From: Gandjariella thermophila
GTDB taxonomy: Bacteria; Actinomycetota; Actinomycetes; Mycobacteriales; Pseudonocardiaceae
Direction: 5' to 3'
Assembly (NCBI RefSeq): GCF_005405885.1
Contig: NZ_BJFL01000017.1
Span: forward strand, 49,298 to 113,297
Length of the DNA stretch: 64,000 nucleotides
Positions 53,285-61,754 of this stretch are shown piece by piece. The position numbers and the translations under genes were made by a program. The notes beneath the pieces were generated by a model that made no database searches, was not told the origin of the DNA, and worked only from the letters and a program-made list of their open reading frames with translations. The number at the start of each line of letters is the position of its first letter. Position 1 is the stretch's first letter.

Positions 53285-54043
53285 TTAATGGACGGGGGCG
53301 ACCGCGCCAGGCGCGGCCTGCTCGGGTGCGCGTCCGCTGGCCGCCAGGCGGCGGTGCACCAGCGCACCGAACAGCAGGCCCATGGTGGTCCACATGACCA
53401 GCTGGATGCCCAGGGAAGCCACGCGGAAGTTCCACAACACGCCGGCCGGAAAGCCCTCCGGGACCTCGTTGACGGTCGGCAACAGCAACGCACCCAGCGC
53501 TGCGGTGACGATGAACGCCGCGCCCGCGACCAGCGCCGCGTTCCAGGCACCCAGCCGGGAGACGAGCCTCCGGCCGAGATATGTCGCGGCGACCGCCAAG
53601 GCGATCGACAACGCCACCATGCCGAAGTACACGACGGTGCGTTCGTTGATCGTGTCGGGGTTACCGATCGACGGCGGGTTGGCCGGATACTTCAGAAAAG
53701 GCACCACGAACGCCGCGAGGTAGCCGCCCAGGGCCACCAGGAGCGCGGTGGCCCGCGGGCTGAGCCGACCGACGCGGCCGTAGGCCACCGCGAACGCCAG
53801 CGCGAACAGACCACCGAAAGCGACCGCGTATACCAACACGCCAGTGGCCAGGCCCAGCGTGCTCTGCACGCCCCGGCTAACCAACTCGGGATCGGGGGTC
53901 TCGCCCCTGGCGGCCTGCTCCGCCGACTCGAAATCGATCGCGGCACCGACCGAGGGCTCGCCGAAGATCCGGGCGAACACGAGCGCGAGCAGCCCCGCCA
54001 CCAAGCCGGAGAGCATGCCGCGCACCAACAACATCCTCATCAT
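53285..54043 (-). CDS. cbtA: CbtA-type cobalt transporter subunit
   Basis: The 252-residue membrane protein has about six helices and the CbtA layout: MLLVRGMLSGLVAGLLALVF at the N-terminus, GEPSVGAAIDFE, and a late NEVPEGFPAGVLWNFRVAS segment. The CbtAB family is linked to cobalt uptake and is usually B12-regulated. It lies 20 bases downstream of cbtB, and the whole operon follows a cobalamin riboswitch. ATG 54043 has GGGGGA upstream; a second ATG follows at once. Confidence 0.92.
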   Translation of the reverse strand: MMRMLLVRGMLSGLVAGLLALVFARIFGEPSVGAAIDFESAEQAARGETPDPELVSRGVQSTLGLATGVLVYAVAFGGLFALAFAVAYGRVGRLSPRATALLVALGGYLAAFVVPFLKYPANPPSIGNPDTINERTVVYFGMVALSIALAVAATYLGRRLVSRLGAWNAALVAGAAFIVTAALGALLLPTVNEVPEGFPAGVLWNFRVASLGIQLVMWTTMGLLFGALVHRRLAASGRAPEQAAPGAVAPVH

Positions 54044-54063
54044 GGCCGAAGTCCCCCAGCCAC

Positions 54064-54276
54064 TCAGTGGCAGGGGAAGCCGAGCAGGTGCCGGCCGTCA
54101 TGGACGAACTCGTGCACGTAGTGACCAGAGATCAGCGACGTGGCGCCCTGTTCGGCGCCGACGAAGTACAGCAACACCAACGCCAAGACACCGATGAACA
54201 CGGCCCAGGGCAGGATCTCCCGCACCGGGATCTGCACCGGGATCGGGGCGGGCCGGGGGGCGGAGACGACGCTCAC
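54064..54276 (-). CDS. cbtB: CbtB-type cobalt transporter subunit
   Basis: The 70-residue protein has one membrane helix (ILPWAVFIGVLALVLLYFVG) and the typical His-rich metal-binding end HYVHEFVHDGRHLLGFPCH. GTG 54276 has GAGGAGG upstream. CbtB and CbtA form a small cobalt permease. The gene is the first after the riboswitch. Confidence 0.93.
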   Translation of the reverse strand: MSVVSAPRPAPIPVQIPVREILPWAVFIGVLALVLLYFVGAEQGATSLISGHYVHEFVHDGRHLLGFPCH

Positions 54277-54324
54277 GATCGGAACCTCCTCGGGTTGACG
54301 CGACCCACAAACGGACGGTGATCA

Positions 54325-54460
54325 CGACGGCGGAGTGTCTGACTCACGGACCCCGCGCTGGCTGCGCACGGTGCCGTTTACAGTGGCGCGACCGTGCCGG
54401 GCTCCCACCGGCTTACTCCGGTCCGTCGGTCGAGTGACCGTAAGCGCGGTGTGAAGACGA
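54325..54460 (-). promoter_or_regulatory. Cobalamin riboswitch upstream of cbtBA
   Basis: On the minus strand this leader shows the core of the B12 riboswitch: GCCGGTGGGAGCCCGG, the CGCCACTGTAA element, and near the 3' end a GAGTCAGACACTC segment that corresponds to the B12 box. It precedes cbtB by about 50 bases. Binding of coenzyme B12 would reduce expression of the cobalt transporter. The exact 5' limit is uncertain. Confidence 0.8.
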
Positions 54461-54533
54461 TGTCAATCGGCCGAACCGGTTGGGAGACCACGCTCACCGC
54501 TCCACCCCCGGTGACTGGAGGAGCCAACCACCG

Positions 54534-55160
54534 ATGATCACCCGACTGGTCCTGGTCTGCCACGCGTCGACCACCGCCACCCGCGCGGCACGCTTCCCCG
54601 ACGACGAGCCACTCGACACCCGTGGCGCCAGCCAGGCCGCCGCCGCGTCGGGGGCCCTGCGCCGCATCGACCAGGTGCGCTGCGGTCCGGAGCGACGCTG
54701 CCGGGAGACCGCCACCGCGTTGGGACTGCGGGACCTCGCGGTCGACTCGGCGTTGGCCGATCTCGACGTCGGCACTTGGCGTGGAAAGGGTCTGGCGGAA
54801 CTTGAGGGCACCGACCCCACCGCCTTGCATGCCTGGCTGACCGATACCTCGGCTGCGCCGCACGGCGGGGAACCGCTGCTCGACCTGCTCGCGAGAGTGG
54901 CCGGCTGGCTCGATGGTCTGCGCGCAAGCCATGGGCGCATCGTCGCGGTCACCCACGCGTCGGTCATTCGCGCCGCCGTGCTCCACGTGCTTCAGGCGCC
55001 GCCGTCCGGGTTCTGGCGGCTCGATGTGGCGCCGCTGTCCCACACCGTGCTGTCGAGCAACGGCGGCCGATGGACGGTGCGGCAGACAGGGCACCCACTC
55101 CTGACAACACCAGAGCCGCAGCCCACCACCATGGACGCGACCGGTCCTCAAGAACGCTGA
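54534..55160 (+). CDS. Histidine phosphatase family protein with altered RHG motif
   Basis: The 208-residue protein has the phosphoglycerate-mutase-like fold: CHAST near residue 9 where RHGxT is expected, RRCRETA, the second catalytic histidine in VTHASVIRAAV, and a late LSSNGG. The first Arg of the motif is Cys here and the Gly is Ala, so activity may be weak or changed. It is divergent from cbtBA. CobC-type members remove phosphate in B12 synthesis, which would fit the neighbourhood, but the altered motif leaves this open. TGGAGGAG precedes ATG 54534. Confidence 0.82.
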   Translation: MITRLVLVCHASTTATRAARFPDDEPLDTRGASQAAAASGALRRIDQVRCGPERRCRETATALGLRDLAVDSALADLDVGTWRGKGLAELEGTDPTALHAWLTDTSAAPHGGEPLLDLLARVAGWLDGLRASHGRIVAVTHASVIRAAVLHVLQAPPSGFWRLDVAPLSHTVLSSNGGRWTVRQTGHPLLTTPEPQPTTMDATGPQER

Positions 55161-56006
55161 TCTCGGCTGAGCTGAACCGCCCCGGGTTTCGCGGAGTCGG
55201 GTTTCTGGATCTCATGCCACGACGGTCGTGTTCTCGAGCCGCCGAGCGGTCACCAATGCTGGTGCGCTGCTGTCCACGCACCGATCCCGGCATCGTCACC
55301 GTGCCGCAGTGGCGGTCCCGACGTCGATCTGCACGCCCATCCGGACCGCTTCCCCGGCCTCGCCGCGCTGGCCCGCACGCGTGGCCGCGAGAGGCGCCTG
55401 GTGCGCGCACGGCCACGGTCGCGGTACCCCGAAAGGACCCGACCCGAGTCTCTTCCCGGTATATCCGGAGGGAGGAGCCATGGGCGGTGCGTCACACGGA
55501 CGCCGCCGGAATGTCTCCCTTTGCCCGAACCGAGGGCCTGGGCGTCGGCCACGCATGGTAAGACCGGGTGACCGTGGTATGTGACGCGGAACCCGTTCAG
55601 CGAATTGCCGCCCCCTTTCAGCCTACCTATTCTGAACGTGTGGATCAGCGCCGATATTCTCCCGGCGCGACACGGTGGACCCACACTTTCCCCGCGCGGC
55701 CGAAACGGGGGTGATTCGTGACGACCGGAGACGACGACGTAACCTGATCACTCATTTGTGGGCAAAACCCCACTCTCCCGCGGGTTCCGACGAGTCCGCC
55801 GGCACAACGGCAGGACCTGGGCGGTTCCCCTGCGGCGGATCCGGCTCCGAGGAGTGGCGTCGAACCCGGCGGACGTTTGCCTGATCGACTGCATCAGAAA
55901 TTTCCGCCGATCTCTCTGTTGGCTCGGCGACGTCGGGCACCAACTCCGTTCGGCGACGCCAAACCTCGTACGCCTGGCGAACAGGAACAGAATAAGGAGA
56001 ACATCA
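55161..56006. other. Long leader region upstream of the RiPP cluster
   Basis: About 850 bases between the phosphatase gene and the precursor gene. It contains one short frame with a strong ribosome site (see 55480) and probably the RiPP promoter in the AT-richer stretch near 55580-56000. No other gene is supported. Confidence 0.45.
55480..55584 (+). CDS. Possible small basic peptide upstream of the RiPP cluster
   Basis: A 34-codon frame starts at ATG 55480 directly after GGAGGGAGGAG, a near-ideal ribosome site. It encodes an Arg-rich peptide (MGGASHGRRRNVSLCPNRGP ...). Composition gives no family. It might be a leader cistron or spurious. Confidence 0.3.
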   Translation: MGGASHGRRRNVSLCPNRGPGRRPRMVRPGDRGM

Positions 56007-56168
56007 ATGTCGGAGAACCTGATCGAGTCCGTGGCTGCCCAACTGGCCCCGCCGGTGACCCGCAAACCCAGTGGCGCCGCGAGCACCGACGAGAGCGTCG
56101 GCCAGTCCATCCTCGGTATCACACTCCCCATCCTCGGCATCACGTTCGCCGACGAGGGCGACGAGTGA
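56007..56168 (+). CDS. RiPP precursor peptide with duplicated hydrophobic core
   Basis: The 53-residue peptide starts at ATG 56007 with AAGGAGA upstream. The leader, MSENLIESVAAQLAPP and a Ser/Thr-rich linker, precedes two copies of a heptad at residues 35-41 (ILGITLP) and 42-48 (ILGITFA). The acidic tail DEGDE completes it. FADEGDE resembles the FAGDDAE follower used in cyanobactins, and the hydrophobic, Gly-containing core resembles that of borosins such as omphalotin. The core has no Cys. It is followed by two PatA/PatG-type proteases and a borosin-like methyltransferase, so it is very likely the substrate of these enzymes. Confidence 0.85.
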   Translation: MSENLIESVAAQLAPPVTRKPSGAASTDESVGQSILGITLPILGITFADEGDE

Positions 56169-56205
56169 CCACCCACCGCCGGTGACGTGCCGGAAGGGGC
56201 CCGTG

Positions 56206-56250
56206 GAGTGTCGGGTGGCCGGCCGCCGGCGGCGGCCCCGCCCGGCACTC
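56206..56250 (+). terminator. Hairpin between the precursor and protease genes
   Basis: GAGTGTCGGG pairs with CCCGGCACTC (one G-U pair) around a loop that is itself self-complementary (GGCCGCCGGCGGCC). It lies 38 bases after the precursor stop and 41 bases before the first protease start. RiPP operons often have a partial terminator here, which raises precursor over enzyme expression. Confidence 0.5.
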
Positions 56251-56290
56251 CGCCCCGCCGGCCGAGGTACTCGCGAGGAGCGGCTGCGGC

Positions 56291-58195
56291 ATGTGTGAGG
56301 TGTCCCGGATCCCCGGACTGGCCCGGTTGTGGGAACGCACCCGGGGAGTGGACCGGATCGTCGTCGCGGTGGTCGACGGCCCGGTCGACGACGGCCACCC
56401 GGCCTTCCGCGGGGCATCGCTGGGCCGGCTGCCCGGCGTCTGGCCCAAGGACGAGGACCGCACGAGCGCCACGACCGCGCACGGCACGCTGGTGGCCAGC
56501 GTCCTGTTCGGTCAGCATGACGGGCCGGTCCCCGGTGTCGCGCCGCACTGCCGGGGGCTGAGCGTCCCCGTCTTCGGCCGGCGCGCGACGACGTCCCAGC
56601 TGGAGCTTGCGCGGGGCATCGAACTCGCGGTCGAGGCCGGCGCGCACGTGATCAACATCAGCGGCGGGCAGCTCAGCCCGCCGGCGGCGGCCGAGGACGC
56701 CCTGGCCCGGGCGGTCCGTTTCTGCCGGGACCGCAACGTGCTCGTGGTGGCGGCGGCCGGCAACGACGGATGCTTCTGCACGCACGTCCCGGCGGCGCTG
56801 CCCTCGGTCCTCGCGGTCGGCGCCCTCAGCGCCACGGGCCGGCCGATGACCACGAGCAACTGGGGCGCGGCCTACCAGCAACAGGGCATCCTCGCCCCCG
56901 GCGAGAACATCCTGGGAGCTGTCCCCGGCGGCGGGACGACCCGGTGCAGCGGCACCAGCCTCGCCACCCCGATCGTCGCCGGGGTCGCGGCGCTGCTGCT
57001 GAGCCTGCAGGTGCTCGCCGGCAGGGATCCCGATCCGCTCGCGGTGCGGGCGGCCCTGCTGGCCAACGCCGACCCGTGCGAATTCGATCCCGAGGAATGC
57101 GTCCGCTTCCTGTCCGGGACCTTGAACATCGAAAGAACGGTGAACGCTGTGACGACCGAACAGTTCGACGAACTGGCCGAGGCGGTTCGGAAGCAACCCT
57201 GCGGCTGTGGCTGCGACGGTACGGAGCCGGCCGCCGCGAACGTGGTTGGCGGTGACGCGCCCGCGGTGGAGGCTGCCCCCACCACCGCCGCCGACGCCGT
57301 GCCCGCCCAGCGCGGGCCGGGTGTGGTGACCTCGGCCGGTAACGCCACCGCGCAACCATGGACCCCGCTGGTGTACGCCGTCGGCGTGCTGGGCTACGAC
57401 TTCGGCACCGAGGCCCGCCGCGACTCGTTCCAGCAGTTGATGGGTCCCGCCGCGGAGAGCGGCGCCAATCCGTACGACGCGCGTCACATGGTGGAGCATC
57501 TGCGGGCGCACCCCTCCGAGGCCAGGGCGCTGATCTGGACGCTCAACCTGGAGTTGACCCCCATCTACGCGATCGAGCCCGTCGGCGCCTACGCCGCCGA
57601 CGTCTACGAGTTGCTCGTGGGACTGCTGGCCGGCGAGGTCACCGACGAGGACGACGCAGCCTTCGTCGAGCGGATCGCCGTGCCCGGCCGGCTCAGCGGC
57701 CGAACCGTCAGGCTGTTCTCCGGGCAGGTCGTGCCGGTCGTCGAGGTCGAACAGCGCCGCGGCCTGTACGGCTGGGAGGTCAACCGGCTCACCGCCGCGG
57801 CCGTGGCAGCCGTGGAAGCGGCTACCACCCGGCCCGGCGAGGTGGACGGCGCGGCGGTCGGCACGGTGCTGCGCGAGTTCCTCACGCGGGTGTACTACGA
57901 CCTGCGCAACCTCGGCGCCACCTCCCGCGACCGCGCGCTGAACTTCGCCGCCACCAACGCGTTCCAGGCCACCCAAACCCTCGCCGCCGCGCTGGGCGAG
58001 GGCATGGCGCTGGACACCATCGACGTCGAGAAGAGCCCTTTCTGCCGCCCGGACAGCGACTGCTGGGACGTGAAGCTGCGGTTCTTCGACCCGGAGAACA
58101 ACCGCCGCGCTCGGCGGGTCTACCGGTTCACCATCGACGTCAGTGACGTCCTCCCGGTCACCCTGGGCGAGGTGCGCTCGTGGTCGGAGAGCTGA
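56291..58195 (+). CDS. PatA/PatG-type S8 serine protease
   Basis: The 634-residue cytoplasmic protein has a subtilisin-like N-terminal domain with Asp29 (VAVVDGPVDD), His64 (TAHGTLVAS), Asn158 (AAGND) and Ser223 (GTSLATP). This resembles the PatA/PatG proteases that cleave and macrocyclise cyanobactins. A Cys-rich linker (CGCGCDG, residues 304-310) follows, then the PatA/PatG C-terminal domain (GVLGYDFGTEARRDSF, YAIEPVGAYAADVYELL). It starts 122 bases after the precursor stop. All catalytic residues are present, so it is the likely active protease or macrocyclase. Confidence 0.85.
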   Translation: MCEVSRIPGLARLWERTRGVDRIVVAVVDGPVDDGHPAFRGASLGRLPGVWPKDEDRTSATTAHGTLVASVLFGQHDGPVPGVAPHCRGLSVPVFGRRATTSQLELARGIELAVEAGAHVINISGGQLSPPAAAEDALARAVRFCRDRNVLVVAAAGNDGCFCTHVPAALPSVLAVGALSATGRPMTTSNWGAAYQQQGILAPGENILGAVPGGGTTRCSGTSLATPIVAGVAALLLSLQVLAGRDPDPLAVRAALLANADPCEFDPEECVRFLSGTLNIERTVNAVTTEQFDELAEAVRKQPCGCGCDGTEPAAANVVGGDAPAVEAAPTTAADAVPAQRGPGVVTSAGNATAQPWTPLVYAVGVLGYDFGTEARRDSFQQLMGPAAESGANPYDARHMVEHLRAHPSEARALIWTLNLELTPIYAIEPVGAYAADVYELLVGLLAGEVTDEDDAAFVERIAVPGRLSGRTVRLFSGQVVPVVEVEQRRGLYGWEVNRLTAAAVAAVEAATTRPGEVDGAAVGTVLREFLTRVYYDLRNLGATSRDRALNFAATNAFQATQTLAAALGEGMALDTIDVEKSPFCRPDSDCWDVKLRFFDPENNRRARRVYRFTIDVSDVLPVTLGEVRSWSES

Positions 58196-58447
58196 CGGTG
58201 CGCGGGAGCCTGCCGTGACGCCGCCCCCGCAGGCTCGCCCGGTGCGCCGACCGGACCCGATCCAGCCGCGTGGCACTCCGCACCGCGCCGCGCGGACCCG
58301 GGCGGTGTGCGGCGCGAACCCCGGTGACCCGCCGGCGTTCGCCGTTCCGAGCTACCAGCGAATGCGGGTGTCCACCGTAGACGGTGCGGCAGGCCGCCGC
58401 CTGGCCGGACCGGCACCGAGTCCCATGGCCGCCGGGCGGAGCGGACC

Positions 58448-60151
58448 GTGACCGCCATCGAGTCCATTCCCGGCGTCCGCGAGCTGTGGCGGCACACCGT
58501 CGGCGAGCCGGATGTCACGATCGGCGTGGTGGAGGGGCTGCCGGACCTGGCGCACCCGTGCTTCGCCGGGGCCGAGCTGACCGTGCTGGAGCCGTCCTGG
58601 TTACCCGCGTCGCTCACGCACGAGGTGCTCACCGAGCATGGCACGTTCGTCGCCAGCGTCCTCTTCGGACAGCACCACGGTCCGGTGCGGGGGCTGGCAC
58701 CGCGGTGCCGCGGCATCGTCGTGCCCGCCCTGCGGGACCAGGACACCGTGCTGGACCCGCTGAACGCGGCCCGCGCCATCGAGGCGCTCGTCGACGCGGG
58801 CGTCCACGTCATCCACTTCACCGCCGCCCACCCGACCCGCTCGGACGACGCCGACGACCTGCTCAAGCGGGCGGTCCGGCACGCCGAGCGGGCCGGCGTA
58901 CTCATCGTGGCGCCGACCGGAAACGACTACGGCGAGCACCGGGTGATCCCGGGCATCCTGCCCGAGGTGCTGGCGGTGGGCGCGCACCGGGACGACGGCA
59001 CGATGTTCCGGTTCAGCAACTGGGGACCGCGGTTCCGCGATCACGGCATCGTCGCCCCGGGTGACGAGCTGCGCGCGGCCGCGCCCGGTGGCGGGACCAC
59101 GGTGCACAAGGGCACCAGCATCGCCACACCGATCGTCAGCGGCGTGGCGGCCCTGCTGGTGAGCGTGCAACGGCGGCAGGGCAGAAGGCCCGACCCGCTC
59201 GCGGTGCGCGCGGCGTTGCTGGCCAGCGCCCGCCCCTGCACCCCGGCGGAGTCGCACGGCGAGCCGGACCGGTGCCTGGCCGGCCGGCTCGACGTGGCGG
59301 CGGCCACCCGGGCGGTGCTCTCCCCCGGCGTCGTCACCGCCGCGGCCGTGTCCGGTCCCCCGGTCTACGCGCTCGGTTCGCTGGGCTACGACTTCGGCAC
59401 CGAAGCCCGCCGCGACGCTTTCCGGACGCTTTTGGCCGGGCACGGCGATCCGCTCGACCCGCGGGCGGTGGCGAACCAACTCGCGGCTCGGCCCCCCGAC
59501 GCCGCCGCACTGATCTGGACCCTCGAACTCGACGGCTGCCCGGTCTACGCGATCGAACCGGTCGGCGCGTTCGCCGCGGAGGTCCACCGGGTGCTCGCCA
59601 GGCTGTTGGCCGCCCGCGACGAGGTCGACCGCGTCTGCTTGCCGGGCAGGATCAGCGGCCGCACCGCCCGGCTGCTCTCCGGCACGGTCGTGCCCACGGT
59701 GGAGATCGAGCGACCACGCGGACTGTCCAGTTGGGACGCCGGCCGGCTCACCGCCCGCGCAACCGCAGCCCTGCCGGATCCCGACGCGCAGCGGGCCCGG
59801 CAGGCCCTGCGGGAACTCCTCGCCCGGATCGTCCACGACTGCCGCAACCTGGGCACCACCGCGCGTGACCGGGCGCTCAACTTCGCGGCCACCAACGCCG
59901 TCCAGGCCGGGTCCGCACTGGCCGCGGCCGCGGTCGACGGGTACGTGCTGGACGGCATCGCGGTGGCACCCAGCCCGTTCGGTCGCGCCGGCCGCGACTG
60001 CTGGGACGTCCGGTTCCGCCTCGTCGACCCGGACAACAACCAGCGCGCCCGGCGAGTCTGCCGGTTCACCGTCGACGTCAGCGACCCGCTTCCCCTGCCC
60101 GTGGGCGAGGTACGCACCTGGTTGGAAACCCGAGGAAAGGAGTCTCCATGA
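58448..60151 (+). CDS. Second PatA/PatG-type protease with Asp replaced by Glu
   Basis: The 567-residue paralogue of the preceding protease has the same two-domain layout and a similar C-terminal domain (GSLGYDFGTEARRDAF, YAIEPVGAFAAEVHRVL). His64 (EHGTFVAS), Asn159 (PTGND) and Ser224 (GTSIATP) are kept, but the catalytic Asp is Glu29 (GVVEGLPD). It also lacks the Cys-rich linker. Either it is a slow protease or an inactive partner of the first. The GTG at 58448 is preceded by GGCGGAG. Its stop overlaps the methyltransferase ATG. Confidence 0.85.
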   Translation: MTAIESIPGVRELWRHTVGEPDVTIGVVEGLPDLAHPCFAGAELTVLEPSWLPASLTHEVLTEHGTFVASVLFGQHHGPVRGLAPRCRGIVVPALRDQDTVLDPLNAARAIEALVDAGVHVIHFTAAHPTRSDDADDLLKRAVRHAERAGVLIVAPTGNDYGEHRVIPGILPEVLAVGAHRDDGTMFRFSNWGPRFRDHGIVAPGDELRAAAPGGGTTVHKGTSIATPIVSGVAALLVSVQRRQGRRPDPLAVRAALLASARPCTPAESHGEPDRCLAGRLDVAAATRAVLSPGVVTAAAVSGPPVYALGSLGYDFGTEARRDAFRTLLAGHGDPLDPRAVANQLAARPPDAAALIWTLELDGCPVYAIEPVGAFAAEVHRVLARLLAARDEVDRVCLPGRISGRTARLLSGTVVPTVEIERPRGLSSWDAGRLTARATAALPDPDAQRARQALRELLARIVHDCRNLGTTARDRALNFAATNAVQAGSALAAAAVDGYVLDGIAVAPSPFGRAGRDCWDVRFRLVDPDNNQRARRVCRFTVDVSDPLPLPVGEVRTWLETRGKESP

Positions 60152-60972
60152 CCGCAAGCGAGGCGCCGGGCCGGGCCGGTGAGGTGACCGTCCCGTGGAA
60201 CCTGGTCGTCCCCGAGGCCGATGTGTACCTGGTGGGCTACGGGATGCGGCTGCCCAACGACTTCACTCTCGAAGCGCTGGCCGTGCTGAAACGCTGTACG
60301 CGCGTGTTCGGCATCCCGCCCATCCACGCCCCCGACTTCGGGCTGCCCGCCATGGAGAACCTGTTCCTGCGCTACGCGCCGGACAAGGACCGGCAGCGCA
60401 CCTACCAGGAGTGGCTGGACACCGTCCTGGACGCCGCCGCGCAGCAGCCGCCGGTGGCACTGGCCACCTACGGCAGCGCGATGGTCGGCGCCCTGGTCAG
60501 CCACCGCGTCCTCGCCGAGGCCCCGGGGCGCGGCCTCACCGTCCACGTCACCGGAGGAACGTCCTCATTGGACGGGATCTGGGCCGATCTCAACATCGAA
60601 CCCTTCTACGGCCTGGAAATCTGGGAAGCGACCCTCTTCGTGCGGCAGAAGATCGAACCCAACACGCGGGCCAACCTCATGCTGCCTCAAGCCCCACTCT
60701 TCGGCGTACACCACGGCCCCGACCTCACCGCGGGCATCACCATGGAGACCAGTTCGACCATCGCCGCGCTGCGGGACCACCTGCTGCGGTTCTACCCGCC
60801 GAGCCACCCGGTGCGGTATGTGCAGACCACGTCGGGAACCCAGCTCGCCGGGCCCAGCATCGAAACGCTGCCGCTCGCCGAGCTGGACCACCCGGGAAGC
60901 CACACGATGAGCACCCTGTTCGTGCCCCGCCGCACTGTCCACGACGACCTCGACTTCCCGGGCCGTGCCTAG
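60148..60972 (+). CDS. Borosin-like alpha-N-methyltransferase (tetrapyrrole methylase fold)
   Basis: The 274-residue protein starts at ATG 60148 (AAAGGAG upstream), overlapping the protease stop. Its order of segments matches the catalytic domain of the fungal borosin enzyme OphMA: VYLVGYGMRL and LEALAVLK, the RxxTY-type segment DRQRTYQEW with Arg84 and Tyr86, ATYGS with Tyr108, VHVTGGTSSLDGIWADLNI, and TLFVPRR at the end. OphMA methylates peptide backbone nitrogens. Here substrate and enzyme are separate genes, a split borosin layout. The likely substrate is the 53-residue precursor. Other tetrapyrrole methylases are less similar in the central part. Confidence 0.82.
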   Translation: MTASEAPGRAGEVTVPWNLVVPEADVYLVGYGMRLPNDFTLEALAVLKRCTRVFGIPPIHAPDFGLPAMENLFLRYAPDKDRQRTYQEWLDTVLDAAAQQPPVALATYGSAMVGALVSHRVLAEAPGRGLTVHVTGGTSSLDGIWADLNIEPFYGLEIWEATLFVRQKIEPNTRANLMLPQAPLFGVHHGPDLTAGITMETSSTIAALRDHLLRFYPPSHPVRYVQTTSGTQLAGPSIETLPLAELDHPGSHTMSTLFVPRRTVHDDLDFPGRA

Positions 60973-61052
60973 CTGGGTCCACCCCCGGCGTCCTGGGAAC
61001 GCGCCACCTCACGCTAGGGTCAGTGATCGCGGAACCGGGGCGTCGGCACGAT

Positions 61053-61643
61053 CTACCAGGACGCTGCCGCGGACAGCAGACGGGTGCGCACCGCGGCGAT
61101 GTGCGGCAACGTGGTGGTCCCCGCGCGGGCGGCGAGGAACAGCGTGTTGATCGGCGGCACCTCTGGCCGCCGCAGGGCCACCAACGTCCCGGAGTCCAGT
61201 TCGTCGCGGCAGAGGTAGCGGGGCACGAACCGGCGGGCGGCCAGGCCGGCGAGCAGGTCGTCGGCGAGCCCGAGGGTGACCCGGAGCTTCAGCCCGCGGC
61301 CGACCAGTTCGGCCAGCGCCGGCAGCGCGTGGACCGTGGTGAGCTCCGCCGGACCCGCCAGGTGCACGGGTTTGGCCAGCGGATTCGCCGGGGCGACGCC
61401 CCGGTCGGCGACCGCGGCCAGCGCGTCGACGTGCGGCGCGACCTCGCGCGCGAGCTCGTCGGCGACCGAGGTCGGTGCCACGCCCCGGGGCAGCCGCTGG
61501 AACAGTTGCTGGCCCAGCGCCGATTCCAGCGCCCTGATCTGCGCGGTCACCGCCGGCTGGGACAGGCCCAGGTGCGGCGCGGCGCGGGACAGCGAGCCGG
61601 CCCGGTACACCCCGAGGAACGTGCGCAGCAGGGACAGATCCAT
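61053..61643 (-). pseudogene. LysR-family regulator with internal deletion
   Basis: The 196-residue product has an intact LysR helix-turn-helix (LLRTFLGVYRAGSLSRAAPHL, LSQPAVTAQIRALE) starting at ATG 61643. In the ligand-binding domain, GLADDLLAGLAAR jumps directly to RFVPRYLCRDELDSG. About 85-90 residues that normally lie between are missing, yet the frame is kept. LysR proteins are usually about 300 residues. The protein could bind DNA but probably cannot sense a ligand. It is divergent from the dienelactone hydrolase relic, its likely former target. Confidence 0.75.
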
Positions 61644-61754
61644 CAGGCCCGACCATCCATCAGCATGCTGATGGATGATACGAACTTCTGCTATTGGTCG
61701 CTGATACCTCGCCGGATCTAGCGTGGTGCCCACAGCGGCTGACAGGAGACGACG

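Noticed and set aside
56007..60972. Classical cyanobactin cluster
   Set aside because: No YcaO heterocyclase (PatD) or prenyltransferase (PatF) gene is present and the core lacks Cys, so only the proteases and follower-like tail resemble cyanobactins.
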